Origin: Oscheius sp. JU75 | Taxonomy: Eukaryota > Nematoda > Chromadorea > Rhabditida > Rhabditidae | Direction of reading: 5' to 3' | Length of the DNA: 64,000 nt | Assembly: GCA_037178855.1 (NCBI GenBank) | Contig: JASJZC010000007.1 | Location: forward strand, 2,294,001-2,358,000 | Part shown: piece after piece, positions 32,516 through 44,600 of the stretch | Position numbering within the stretch: the stretch's first letter is position 1 | Layout: each line of letters starts with the position of its first letter | Notes under the pieces: generated by a model | What the model was told of the DNA's origin: nothing | Database searches by the model: none | Seen by the model: only the letters and a program-made list of their open reading frames with translations | Position numbers and translations under genes: made by a program

Positions 32516-33160
32516 TTATTCCTCTGTCGTTTCCTGCTGGCTGCGAGTCCTGAGAATGTCATCTAGCTTACAACGAGCATGCATTTCTTCGGCATCTCTC
32601 AAGAAGCCTTCAGCTACAATCTTTTCCAGAAGAGCTAGGTTTTCGGCCATTCTCGCAATGCTTCTTGAAGCAGTTGCCTTTCCGTGGTATTCGCGAGCAT
32701 CAGAGTCTGCTTTCAAGCTGGCTGCCGAGACGGCAGCCTGTTCGAAACAGTAGGCAGCTTTAAGAAAAGCTTGAAGTGTTTGACCAGCACACTTCTTCAA
32801 ATGTTCGGCAGCTTTTTGAAGTCCTTCTTGTGCCGCGTTGTATCCAAGATGCGGAGCCTGAAAGTAACATTGTTTTCTTTTTCAGCCATTTTACAATTTT
32901 ATCAAATCGTCCTGTGATCACTTCCGTTGGTTCTTTCGAGGCTTCTGGAACGTTTGTCTGTCTGGACAGTTTCGGCGCTGACGGCTCCGGTATCGCCCAT
33001 TCAACTGACGTTTTTTCAAACTGATAGCTGCGATTACACACATGCAGTCGCTTCTAAATGTTTCAATTTCCAGAGGAAAAAATTTGGTTACCTGGGGCTT
33101 AGAGAAAGCTGACGGAACGCTCTGTGTCGCATGGGGTTGCGAAGAGACTTTTTGAGGGTA
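32516..33160 (-). CDS. Unrecognised helical protein, 5' end unresolved
   Basis: The exon ending at 33092 and exons 33053-32922 and 32857-32516 join in phase 0. The last exon is strongly alpha-helical and Ala-rich (LQKAAEHLKKCAGQTL, AAYCFEQAAVSAASLK, then KATASRSIARMAENLALL). It ends TRSQQETTEE and resembles a repeat of antiparallel helices such as TPR- or MIT-like bundles. The region before it is Pro/Ser-rich with WAIPEPSAPKLSR. The frame is open upstream of 33092 but no start codon is convincing. A plus-strand frame over the last exon is its complement and looks spurious. Confidence 0.5.
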
Positions 33161-33870
33161 TAATGTTCTTTTTAGGGCACATGACTTTATGCTGAAACAA
33201 CATCTGAAACCCAACCTTTTCAATCGAAACACACCTCAAATCCAGCGGAATTTCATCACAGATCGTTGGAGCTGTACAGTTAGCAGACGATTTAAAGTTG
33301 GTTCAAAACATTTGGTCGACCATTCATCTAACTGCTCTTACACGTTGGATTTGTGGTGTGGCTGTCGGAAGTGGGAACGGCGATAAAATAAGGGGTCTGT
33401 GAATTTAACTCGCGCACAGGGAAATTTGTCTTGGTCGATTGATTCGAGCGACTAGCGTCTATGAGTGGTATTTAAAGAATATTGCGTGGATGATCAACTG
33501 TATGGCCCACGCAACATTTCAGCGTTTAAGTCCTCTCATTGTGTTTTGAATAAATTGCCCAGATGCAGCACCCACTGCTTCTTTATGTTGAAAAAGTATT
33601 AAGACAACATTTATTATAGACCAAGATTTCTGAGTTCCCGTTCAGAACAATATGTACAATAGAATAAATTTTCAAGGCAATTTTACCCGTGGGACAAATT
33701 CTAAGTAGGTGCCATTACACGAAATCAGTATATGCGAGATTTAGCTGGGGAAGAGGGGCTGGCAGACTGTTCGAAGATTGGTGAGAAGAAGAAGGCTGGT
33801 TCAGATGGTACTGTTGAGGAGGAGCATTGAGCGAATATTGAGCACGTTTTCTGTTATTCTCGTTGCTGCT

Positions 33871-35465
33871 CTATCTTCTGTTTCCCCGCTGGGAGGAAAG
33901 ACCCTTGTGAGAATGGCCTGAAAAAGGAAGTAAACGCGATACGTTGAAAATGTACCTTGATTGGCTCTCCAAGCAGGCAGATCGGGTCTGCGAAATCCGT
34001 TCCTATTGGTGCTGGTTGACGCAACCTGAAAATCTAAACATGAAGGTGCATACTCTCGAGTTACTTGCGGGCGAACAAATCCAGGTTGTGGCAAAACTTT
34101 GGGAGGCTTTTCACTGGGATCTTGAACATCCCATCGACTCTTTCTCTTCTTGGATGACGATGGAGTCTAAATTTTACTTTTTTTTTTTTACGATTTTTTT
34201 TACAAAGGAAGACAAGAAACTACCTGTGGTGGTGGCATATTTGAAGATGGTGGCGGAATATTCATTGCTGGTAGTCCAGGAACATTTATGGCTGGAAGAG
34301 GCGGCGGAGGAATTCTAATTAATTGCTCCTATAATTAGTGCTTTTAGACTTTTTAGAATTTACACATACGATAGACAGTGGTGGGAATGTCTTGCCATTT
34401 GCTTTACTCTGCTGTTGCATGGCATTTATTGCACAGAAATGAGCAAATTGTTCCTGAAAGACAAAGTTATAATATTAATCTGTGATCCAGTATTGTGAAA
34501 ATGATAGCAGCAAAAGACTCATTTACGCACAGAGGTTATAGTTAAATAAGCTAGCACTTACCCTTGTCCATTCACTCGGCGGACCATATGCTAGTGCAAA
34601 CTCTGGCAAGTTCTGCACTGGAGGGAAAGGGGTTGGCATGGCTTGTTCACTCGGCTGGTGTCCCTGATAAAATATGGTTTGCATAATTTTGAAGAATTTG
34701 GTCAAAAAATAAGTTAAAAACTCACCCTGTTTCCGCTGTAGGGATGAGGACGTACATTCTGAATAGCAGGTGCTCGACCGGGTTCTGGTATTCCAATGTT
34801 CAGTAGTGGAGGGACAGGCGGTGGAGGAGACGCTGATACTCGGCTGGGTCCTGGCATTCTGATATTCTGTAGTTGAGGAACAGATGGTGGAAGATGAAGC
34901 TGTTCTGCAGCTAAGAACTTTCCATAACTCTCGATGGCTTTCTTGGTCTGCTCCGGCTAAACAATCATTATAGACTGCTAAAAGGATAAACGTGCATATT
35001 TCAACCACTGAGATGGATGGAATGGGAATGGTGGCTGACCAGGGGGAGGAGGCGGTATAGCGGTGAGTTTGTTAAGCTGAACAAGACGTGTTTACATTTA
35101 CCGTTTGTAAGCAGTTGCTAATAAAAAGCTTTGTAACGTGGAACATATATTTAGACAATCAAGGCTATAAATACCTCCACAGGTGGATTATACCATAGCC
35201 GGAGAGCATAGTATCGGACAGCCTGAAACATGCATGCTACTGGCGGTGGGTGTGCAATAGCAGAAAAGCAGGGCTGGGATAAAACAGACTTTGTCGAACT
35301 TACGATGTCGGTATCAAGTTGGCCACTACTGTAAACTTGGTCGATTGCGGAAGTGGAAGGCAAGGGGACGGGGCTTGACGTCGGAGGCGAAGGAGGGGGT
35401 GCGAAGGAGATATTCCTCATTGGAGTGGGTCTGTGGCGGTAGCACTTCTCTTTTCCGATCAAGGG
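33871..35465 (-). CDS. Proline-rich protein or tail with KKRKSRWD motif
   Basis: Proline-rich exons include 35465-35304, 35222-35175, one starting at 35076, one starting at 34956, and several down to 33956 and 33917-33871 (stop TAG). Sequence includes APPPSPPTSSPVPLPS, IPPPPPGQPPFPFHPSQW, SASPPPPVPPLLNIG and, near the end, SKKRKSRWDVQDPSEKPP. The KRKSRWD motif recurs in splicing factors such as SF1 and suggests a nuclear RNA-processing link (inference). Frame is kept from the preceding kinase exon through a 40-nt intron (35505-35466), so this may be the tail of the kinase protein. The join near 34957-35010 does not keep frame with canonical sites, so one boundary there is wrong or the gene is broken. 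Confidence 0.55.
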
Positions 35466-35493
35466 CTGAAATTCGCATTATTTTGCGTGAGCT

Positions 35494-38400
35494 CTATGTA
35501 CATACATGCACACAGGAAACACAGTCTGAGAAAATTTGGATTTTCCTTCTATTTATCAGCTCCTGGATCGGGGCAACCTTTTTGACGAACTTCATGTTAA
35601 ATTGGAAAGACTTTTCTGCCTCTTCGAGACCGGGGGCTTTCTCTGTGATCCCGAATAGTCGGTGCTTCTCGAAACAACCAACCATCCAGCTAAAAAAAAC
35701 CATGTTGGTGAAAGCGGAAAAATAAACATACGCAGCTTTCTTGACCTCCTGAATTCCAGCTCGTTTTTCTGGCTTTAACATAAACAGCATGCCCAGCAGC
35801 TGAATGACCTCGTCCAGTTTCCCATATCCTCTACGAAGACTTCCATTGGGGTCAATTTTTGTCTGCAGGAACAGCCCCTCGTTCAAGGTCTCTTTGAAAG
35901 TAGACAGGAAGATCTTTTGCTCAGAGTAGTTCGAAGCCGTGTTGTAGTGTCTGCTTGAGAGGCAGTAGAAGAGAATTGAGCCAATGGCCCAGTAGTCGGC
36001 CTACATCAAATTTATAGAGAGCGAGATAAAAAGGGATTACCTTTGTGGAAAAGTCAGTCTTATTTATTTCTTCGGGAGCGGCAAAGGCAGGTAGAGCAAA
36101 GCTTTTGATGTGGGCCTTGGGACCTTCGATGATACGATGACAGCGGCCCAGTCCCACTAACTTGACTTGTTGATTCTCATTGACCAGAACATGATCCTCG
36201 CTGATGTTTCTAAAACAAGATTTTAGGGCTGCAATATACAGAACAAACCCGTGGATGAGGCCGAGGTTGTGGAGGAAATCAATGCCACTCACAACGCCGA
36301 CTACTAAACGTTTAATGTGATCCAGATTCTGCTGCAGTTGTTTCAGCTTTTTCTTCAGGGGAGTGTCGCCGTACTCGTAGATGATCGCCATCTGATCTTC
36401 ACAAGCCACCATAACCCGGGGTATTTCTCGATGGTAGAAGTAGTTAGTCAGACGGGCGATCTCTAGCTGTCGTTTGTACTGAAAACATGCATTATAATGA
36501 TTAAGGAAACTCAGTTGTAGAATACTGTCAAAACTGTAAAAGTTTTAGTTAGCGCCGATGTCTGTATCATGGTAATATTTTTTAACTTTGTAATATTTAG
36601 CAAATTTATAGCCTTTTCGCGAATAAGTTCACAAACCATCAGAAAACTCAATGACAGTCTTGAACATCCAATTTCAAATGCAGTCTTGATTTGAAGTTGG
36701 ATCACTTAAAAGTTTGTAAAGTTTGCACTTTAAAGTAATAAACTTTATGCAAAAGAACAGTTTTTTTTTTATAAAACAAGGATTTTTTCGACCTTCTTAA
36801 TCGTTTACCGCTAATCGCTTACATCTTCCATGGACGTGAAGCACTGCTTTGCTCCTGTGACACCACTGTCGAACGTCCTGATGGAAACCGTTGAGAATTT
36901 TCCATTAAAGATTCTGGAACATTTGCCTGAACAGAATAAAATACACATACTCACGTCGTCCGGTAGCCATCGATGTATTTTTTCTTTTCGTCGCATTTCT
37001 TCTTCTTCATCTTTCTCAAGTTTTCATCTCTGATGTACTCTCTGGATATCAGCTTCTCCTCCTTTGTATCTGGTCTAGTAGACAACAAGAAAGCTTGTTG
37101 GCGTTTTACTTCGCGCTTGTGGTCCTCATGGTTTCGATGTTGTAGAAGAACGTTTTCTCCCTTGCAACTTCTGGCACGAGGCTATGAAATTGCTTGATAT
37201 CAATATTAACAGAGGCTTTACATTGGAACAGCGGATACAGTCGACAGTCTCCTCCCAGTCCAGTTCCTTTAACAAAAACTCATCCTGAAATTGGAAAAGG
37301 TCAAAAAGAATATGAAATTTGACATACAGGGCTTCTGAGCAAATTGATGTTAGCTCTGGCATACGCATCTGAGTTCTCAGTGAACCGAATGGAGTCAAGG
37401 CCTTCCAAAGTCGGTTTGATGATCGAGGCGCATGGTATTTGGACGTTATTGAGCCATCTGAAAATTCATCTTTGTAAAAAGAACACGAGAGACTTACTCA
37501 TCCTGACAGACTTCTTTAAACCCTGGCCGAGCTTCGGGTTTCACGCTCATTAGCTTCAAGATGAGCTTTCGTGCCTTGTCACTGACTTTCTTAGAATCGA
37601 CATTGATGCGCAATGGTTTGAGACGATCATTTGGTGGCACTGATTCTCCGTAGAGAGAGCTCAGCTTCTCGTGATCACATGCGGTCCATGGAGTTCCTCC
37701 ATGGAGCATCATGTAGAGAAGCGAGCCCAAAGCGAAATAGTCTACCTGAGATAAACGGTTAGAGATCAAGATTATTTAACAGTACCGCTTTGGAAGGTAA
37801 ACATTTGGCGAACGTCTCGGGAGCAGCATAGGAAGCGGCTGCCTTCTTTCCTTCCCTATGATCTTAAATGGAATAAATCAGATCTGTCATACAACGTTAA
37901 CATACCGTAAGTGTCGAACTCGCTTTGACCGAAGTCCATAATCTTGGGTGTGTGGCCAGGTATCTGCACCATTACATTCCGATCGGACAAGTCTCTGCAA
38001 ATAGATATAGAAAATGGTTAATTCTGGCTAACCGGTTGATGATGCCGATTTGGTGCAGGTAGTTCAGACCACCGAGGATTTGGCCAAAAAAGTTTTTGTA
38101 GTAGTGCTCGTCATGCCTGCGAGTTGTCACATAGTCGATCAGGGTTTGGCCGTCTATGAACTCCAAAATAATGAATCTATTGATGTGGTCCAGATTGAGA
38201 GCTCGCACGATGTTTTCGTGAAAAAGGCCGTTTGTAACAAGGTACATCCGAGCCTCCTTCCGGTACTGTACAAACGGTATATATGTAGAAAAAAACTAAT
38301 ACTTACGTTGTCGTGAAAGTTCCACGCGAACTTTTTTATAGCTACCTTGAACCCCGTGGCTATGTGGTGGCCCTCGTATATCTGCCCATAGCCTCCCTGT

Positions 38401-38644
38401 CCTAACTGCGCAGGTTGCTCGAGGTAGTTAACCGTAGCTCCGTTTCTGAAATCACTTTGTCATTTGGATTCGATTTCATTTTGTATTCACATATATCGGG
38501 TAAACTCACTTCTCATCATATTTACTCGGCTCCGCTTCAATCTCACACCGCTTTCTCGAGTTTTCTGCTCTTCTTAATCCAACACTCTTTCGACCGCTAG
38601 GAATGATAATGAACAGCTATTGGATAAATAACTCACTTGCTCAT
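35494..38644 (-). CDS. Tandem kinase and pseudokinase protein
   Basis: Fifteen exons join in frame from 38644 to 35506, with a fallback stop at 35494 if the last intron is not removed. The first domain has GQGGYGQIYEG, VAIKKF, the catalytic loop INRDLSDRNVMV, MDFGQ and SYAAPETF: an intact kinase with HRD changed to NRD. The second, starting at 36913, keeps a glycine-loop-like NGKFSTVSI. Its catalytic loop is HGNISEDHVLV and DFG is replaced by GLG, so it should be catalytically dead. The linker is Lys-rich coiled coil (LRKMKKKKCDEKKKYIDGY). A kinase/pseudokinase pair in one chain recalls JAK- or GCN2-type regulation, but the sequences here are not close to either (inference). The first codons (MSN) are in frame with the preceding AT-hook gene, so the start may be internal to a larger protein. 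Confidence 0.8.
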
Positions 38645-41600
38645 GGCAACGGAAAAACATTCGTTGAAGCTCAAGGGGGAACGGGGTGCGACTGACAGTT
38701 TTCTTTCTTCGACCCTTGACTTTGCCTTTGCGGCCCTTTTCCGAGCCCAGTATTCATCAATACTCATCATTTTTATCACTGGAGCCTCCGTTTGTTCTTC
38801 CTGAGGAGATGGTCGTTTGACGGCTTTTCGTTCCTTTAACTCAGCTTCTCTAAGAGCTGTTCCAGAGTGATTCGGAGTCTTCATATCATCCAGCCGCGGC
38901 GCATATCGTACCGGAGGCCTGGCTACTTGAGCAGATGGTTTTTGGACAAGAATTGGAGCCGACGGGGACACAGTGGACTTTCCTGATCTTGTACAAGTTT
39001 CTGTATTGGAACATGATGACACTATGTGTTGAATTTTAGCTGCTTCCTTCAAACTGAGGGATTCTGGTTCTGATACAGCTTCTTCAGCAACAACTGTTTC
39101 TGGCTGTTCTAAGAGAGACGGTTCTCGCCTAGCACTTGAGAGATTTGATTGGCTGTCGGAAGTATCATCCGAACATGGACTGTTCTCCGAAGAGATCTCG
39201 ATTGGCTGGTTTTCATCTTCGTTGTCCGTTGAATGGTCGTCATCAGTTTCTCTAAAAACTATAATGGACAGCTTGAAGAAGATCACTTACAGTTGATGAG
39301 AAACGTCTGATTCGGGTGTGTGGACTCCAGGAGTACGTGGTGGAGTGTATTTTGGCCTTCTTGTCATCTGTTCCTGGAAAGTACAGCAAAGTTTGAAAAT
39401 AGTGAGACTAACTACCTGGTAGTAACCTTCATTCTCCATAATATTCTCCATTCGATCCAAAGTCTGTGATTGCATCTCATTGATGGTCTGAAAAGAGTCT
39501 TCTGATAACGATTCTTCGCCAATAGTTTCCTGAACAAAATGTCGTAGATACTTGATAAAAGTAATACCTTATTCCTAGTGGGTATAACCAAGCTTCTGCT
39601 AGAAGGCTTCGCTGCACGTTCTTTATCACTTTCGAAGACTCTCTCGAAACAGAAAGGAGGGGTAGGAGATGCCACGGAATTTTGACTCTTTTCTTCACTC
39701 TCACCGGGATGTCCGTTCCCGTTGGCAATTGCTCCCCTATACAGCTCATCGGTTGTTGACCAAGTTGACGTACTGGGAGCCATCTGAAGGAAACAGTATA
39801 TTATATGAAAAATAGAATACCGGAATGTTATCGATACGGTTTGAATAGGACTCTCTCAGTTCATTGCTAGTTTTAACTGCCTCTTCGGGTGAACTACTTG
39901 TCGTTGTGGCTTCTGGGCTCGACTCATTGTTTTTGGCTTCAGACTTCAGTGCTTTGACGGTCTGAAAAAAATATGTATGCAGGGAAGTTGTTTCTTACCT
40001 TGTCTGTAGCTGGATGATCATAATGGTCGTAGAGGCCGTTGTTTTCGTGGATATCTTCATTAAGAGCATTATGCTGAAATCTGACTGGTATAGGACTTCA
40101 TCACCTACTAAGATTTTATTTTCAAAAACAATATAGCTTACGTCTGAAGAAGAAAAAACTTCATTGAAGTGGTCCTTATCCATCAAGTGTGATTGGAACT
40201 CTTCTGGAGTAGTGGGAAAAGTCGTGGCAGGATCAGGAATAGCCTGGCTCTGAAGAAGTACGGTTTTTGCATAAGGGGATTCTTACCTCAAGATCATTAT
40301 TTTTCAGAGGCGAGAGAGCTTGTACAGCAAACTCGTCCAACTCCAAACCGGCTGCCTGGTGTATCGCCTCGGTTTCGTAGCCTTCTGTTGCATCAATACC
40401 ACAGTCCAGCAACAATTGAGCCAATGAATCAGAATTTTTCGGCAGCGCCTCATTGACGACAACTTCCTGTTTCAATTGCCGTTGTCTATGATAAAAAATC
40501 TCCGTACTTCTTGTTCTAATAGATGCGGAATGACTGCGTCAACATTTGAATGTAATGACTTCTTTCGATCAGCAGGTTCTTCGAAGAGTGGTCTCCCATC
40601 GTTATAAATCAGCTCTTTTTGTAGGGGAGTTGTCTTGTCGAGAAGCTTAAAAACCAAATTGATAACCCAAATGTCACAAACCAGATCGTTGTCAAAGGTC
40701 CCCGCGGCTACCACATTGGAACAGGTGCTTGTAATGGGATCATCCTCATTTATAGCATCCTCACAATACAGTCTATCATTTTCACACAGGAGATCTCCAA
40801 AGCCGATCGTATCAGAGCCATTGTCCGTGAACTGATATGAGCAATGCTCTTGATACTGCATATCAGGCTCAAATACTTCGTCCAATATGCCAATATGGGG
40901 GTCAGATGCCACTGTCATCGCTGGAAATCCGTGAATCTCTGTTATGTCCCGAAGGAATTCTCCTCGATCATAGCCTTCATCAGCCATCGGTACACGGATG
41001 TGTAACTGAGCGGATGTGCTTGTCTCTTCCGTATTGGCGAATAGGAAGCCCCCTGTTTCCTCGAATTGCGAATACGCCTTCTCAAACTCTTCGTCAAAGA
41101 TGCCAGCACGGAAGCCGGTTGTCATGACTGTTGTTGGATTTTCTTGATTTACTGTCACATCGCCAAGAGGTTCTTCCTGATGATATACCGCCTCTGCCAT
41201 TGGTTCATGGTCATGCAGCTGGGCTGATGTGGTTGCCTTATCCAAATTGACAGGTAAGAAGCCCCCTACTCCCTCCAACTGTAACGGATCTTCCTCAAAG
41301 TCTTTATCAATGATATTAGTCCGGAATTCGGCAGAGGAGTCTTCAATCAACGGCTCTGTGATTTTTCTACCAAGCTCAGCGAAGGTACTTCTATTTCCTG
41401 GATCGGCAGATGAGAAGTACTTTGCTCCTTCCAACTGCAAGTGATCTTCCTCATCTATGATGTGAGCACTGAAGTTGGTTCCCATTGTCGTCGTTGGAAA
41501 TTCTGCGACTTGTGCCATATCGCAAAAAGATTCCTTCAGGCCTGGCATTGCTTGGATAAGCGGCTCACAGTATTCGAATTGATCTTCAAACTTAGCTGAA

Positions 41601-44600
41601 GTGATAACTGCCTCCAGATTGCCTGTTGAAAAGTATTCTCCGCCTTGTTGCTGTAACTCCTCCTCAGTCAGCTCGGCAGTATCCATCAAAAGCCGGGGAC
41701 TTTCTTGGCCAGCAGCTACTGTATCCTCTTGTTCTTCATCAACCTGAGCAGAGTGCCCGAATTCATCCATCGAGTAACGGACCTCTTGTGATGAACCTTC
41801 GGTATTTGTGATCAGCATGGCCATCTGAATTAGATAATCGATATAAGAAAGTATTTCTGCAAACCGGCAGCTGAGATGTAGCAACTTGTTGAACTCCACT
41901 CTTTTCGGCTGCACCCATTTTGACAATATCTTCAATAACAAGCGGAGCTTCTTCAACTCGAGATGACGTCGTCTGAAAAAACCACACTATTATAACATAG
42001 TATGCAATGCTAACGAGAAAGTTCTCACGAAGAATTGTTTCCAAAGTTTCTTCAGCTACAAGTTCTGTCATAAGCAAATCTTTTTGTCCAGCTATTTCTT
42101 CAGTCACCAGATCATCAAGCAGAGCGGATCCGCTTGGCCCATTCAGAAACTCTACTTTGTGTGGATCTTCTGCTATGCCACTGACAATCACAGCGTTCAG
42201 AAAAAAAAAATACAATGACACTTTTGAGTACCAACCAGCGGCTCGAGAGGAAGTTCTTCAATCTCATCATCGTCGCTCAGCTCTTTGATACTGTGATCAG
42301 ATTCATTGTGTACTTCAGCGAATTTTTCATCCCAAATCGGGGCTTCGTCTTTCGTAGCTGCGACAACCTGAAAGCCTTACATTTTTGGAATACAAAAAGC
42401 TAACCATAGAACTCTCAATAAATGCGGCAATCGGGTATGTTGAGTCCATTTTAGAACTTTCTGGTTTTTCTGAGATCTGCATAACAGGATCTTCAGAGTT
42501 ATCTACGGCCTCAAGACGCGCAGAGACAATGTTGGACAAGATTTTGGAGCCGCCCTGGTACACGACTTCTAGCTCCATTGGATCGTCCACAAGTCTGCTT
42601 GTTGTGGGCATATCGCGTAAAGAAACGGCGCGATTCTAAAAAATAATTTGAAGAAACCTCTGATAATTACCCTTAACAGTTGATATTCTTCCACATTTTC
42701 TCCAAGTTCAGAGCTGCAAGTGGAAATCGAAGGAGTTGGGCTCCTTTCAATCACCGGGGGCTCAAACTTCTGGGCTCTTCTTCGAGATGGCCTTCTCTTC
42801 TCTTGTCGCTCGGTCACAGCCGCCTCTTCTGTGGGCTCTTCTGGCACTTGCTCAGGCTGTTCACTCTCTCTCTAGGTTTTAAGATGTTATATTCAAAAAC
42901 GTCGTTACTCACCTTTTTTGGACGACGTCCCGGTCTTCCGCGTGTTTTCTGAGGAGTTGCTGGTTTTCGGCCAGCACGTTTTCTGGTACTGGTCTTTCCA
43001 TGGCCATTGGCTATTGGCTCATCATTAGTTTCAAGCTTTTCATGTTCCTCTTCTTCACTAATTCCATTGTTGGAATCAGCTGGCTCTTCCAGTCTAGCCA
43101 ATGACCTCGACCGTCTTGTACTTTGTCTCTGGAACTCGTCCACAATACCATCCACTTGCTCATTAAATTGAGCGATATTCTAAGATAGTTGATGTGTGGC
43201 AAATATGTATCCTACCTCATCTTCCTGCCTGACTGCAGCATAATTCTCAGGTACATGGACAAGTTCTCTCACAGGATCTCTTCTCCTCCGAGGAACCTTT
43301 TTGGCTTCTTCACTTGTCTTTTTGGTGACCATTTTGGTAGCCGAGTTCTTCCTTGGTCTACCACGTCTACGTTCCGGTTGAATAGGAGAAGGTGTAACTT
43401 CAATGATTTCGTCATCAATGTTCTTTTCGGCAGGCGCAGCGACAGAGGTAGCTGGTCTCTGCAATGTCAAATCTTCATTCGCCTGTAAACACTGATAGTT
43501 TGTTAATAAAAATGACAATACCGGTTGGACAGGAGGGGGCTCATTTCCCACGATTTTGTCTTCTATGACTTCTTGGATAACCTCAACAATAGGCTTGACT
43601 TGTCTTTGCCGTATCGAAGCTTCATTCGCCTATAAGCATAAAGTTTTTTCGACTGGAAAATGACTACCAGTTGAATAGGAAGAGCTGTATCTTCCATGGT
43701 TTCGTCTTCAATATCTTCTCTTCTCCTCCGCAGCTCCTTTTCGACCTTTTCTTTTGTCTTCTTCGTGACCTTTTTGGTAACCGAGTTCTTCCTTGGTCTT
43801 CCACGTCTACGTTTCGGTTGAATAAAAGGAGGTGTCACGCTAACGAGTTTGTCATCAATACTCTCTGCAGGCCCAACGACAGGGGTAGTTGATCTCTGTA
43901 ATGTCAAATCTCGATTCATCTGAAAATGCTGTTAGTTTGGTAACACCTGACAATACCGGTTGAATAGGAGGGGCTGCCATGATTTCGTCTTCAATGATAT
44001 CTTTGGCAGACTTTGCAATAGCCGGTTTCTGCAACGTCATAGCTTCAAGCACCTGTAAACTAGGTTTTTCAACTGAGAAGAATGACAAAACCGGATTGTT
44101 TAGCATTGCCTGCGCTATTTCCTCCTTGCTCAGCGACTTGGTACGAAGTCGAACACAAGATGTTTGGAGTTCTTTCGGTGGCGCATCTAACACGACGGAG
44201 TTTTCGGAAACACTGTCACTCTCAGTTTCCGTTCGATTTCTTCTACCCCGAGGTTTTCTTCTTCGTCTTCGGGGGTTTGTAGTCTAAAGCACACATAAGC
44301 ATTAAACATTATTGTAACACAAACTTTTTTGTTCTTCCGACTAACCAATGTCCTTCTTTTCGATCTATCAGATGGAGCTTTTCCACATTTGGCCGCAGTC
44401 TTCGCCTTTTTTGCAACCAAGTTCCTATCTCCCTCTTCGTCGTTCAACCGCTTCTGCTGATTCTTCCAGTACTCTGGTCTCGGTTTGATCTGAAACAGGC
44501 TGGATCTCCCACATGGGTGATATTAACACACTGCTTCAGGCTCTCCTTGAGTATGTACTTTTTCTTCACAAATGTCTGTCTCTAGCATCTCATCTGCTTG

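Noticed and set aside
34957-34975. A 19-nt GT-AG intron joining two proline-rich exons
   Set aside because: An in-frame TAG lies just upstream of the donor once the T run is counted correctly, so the join cannot be translated.
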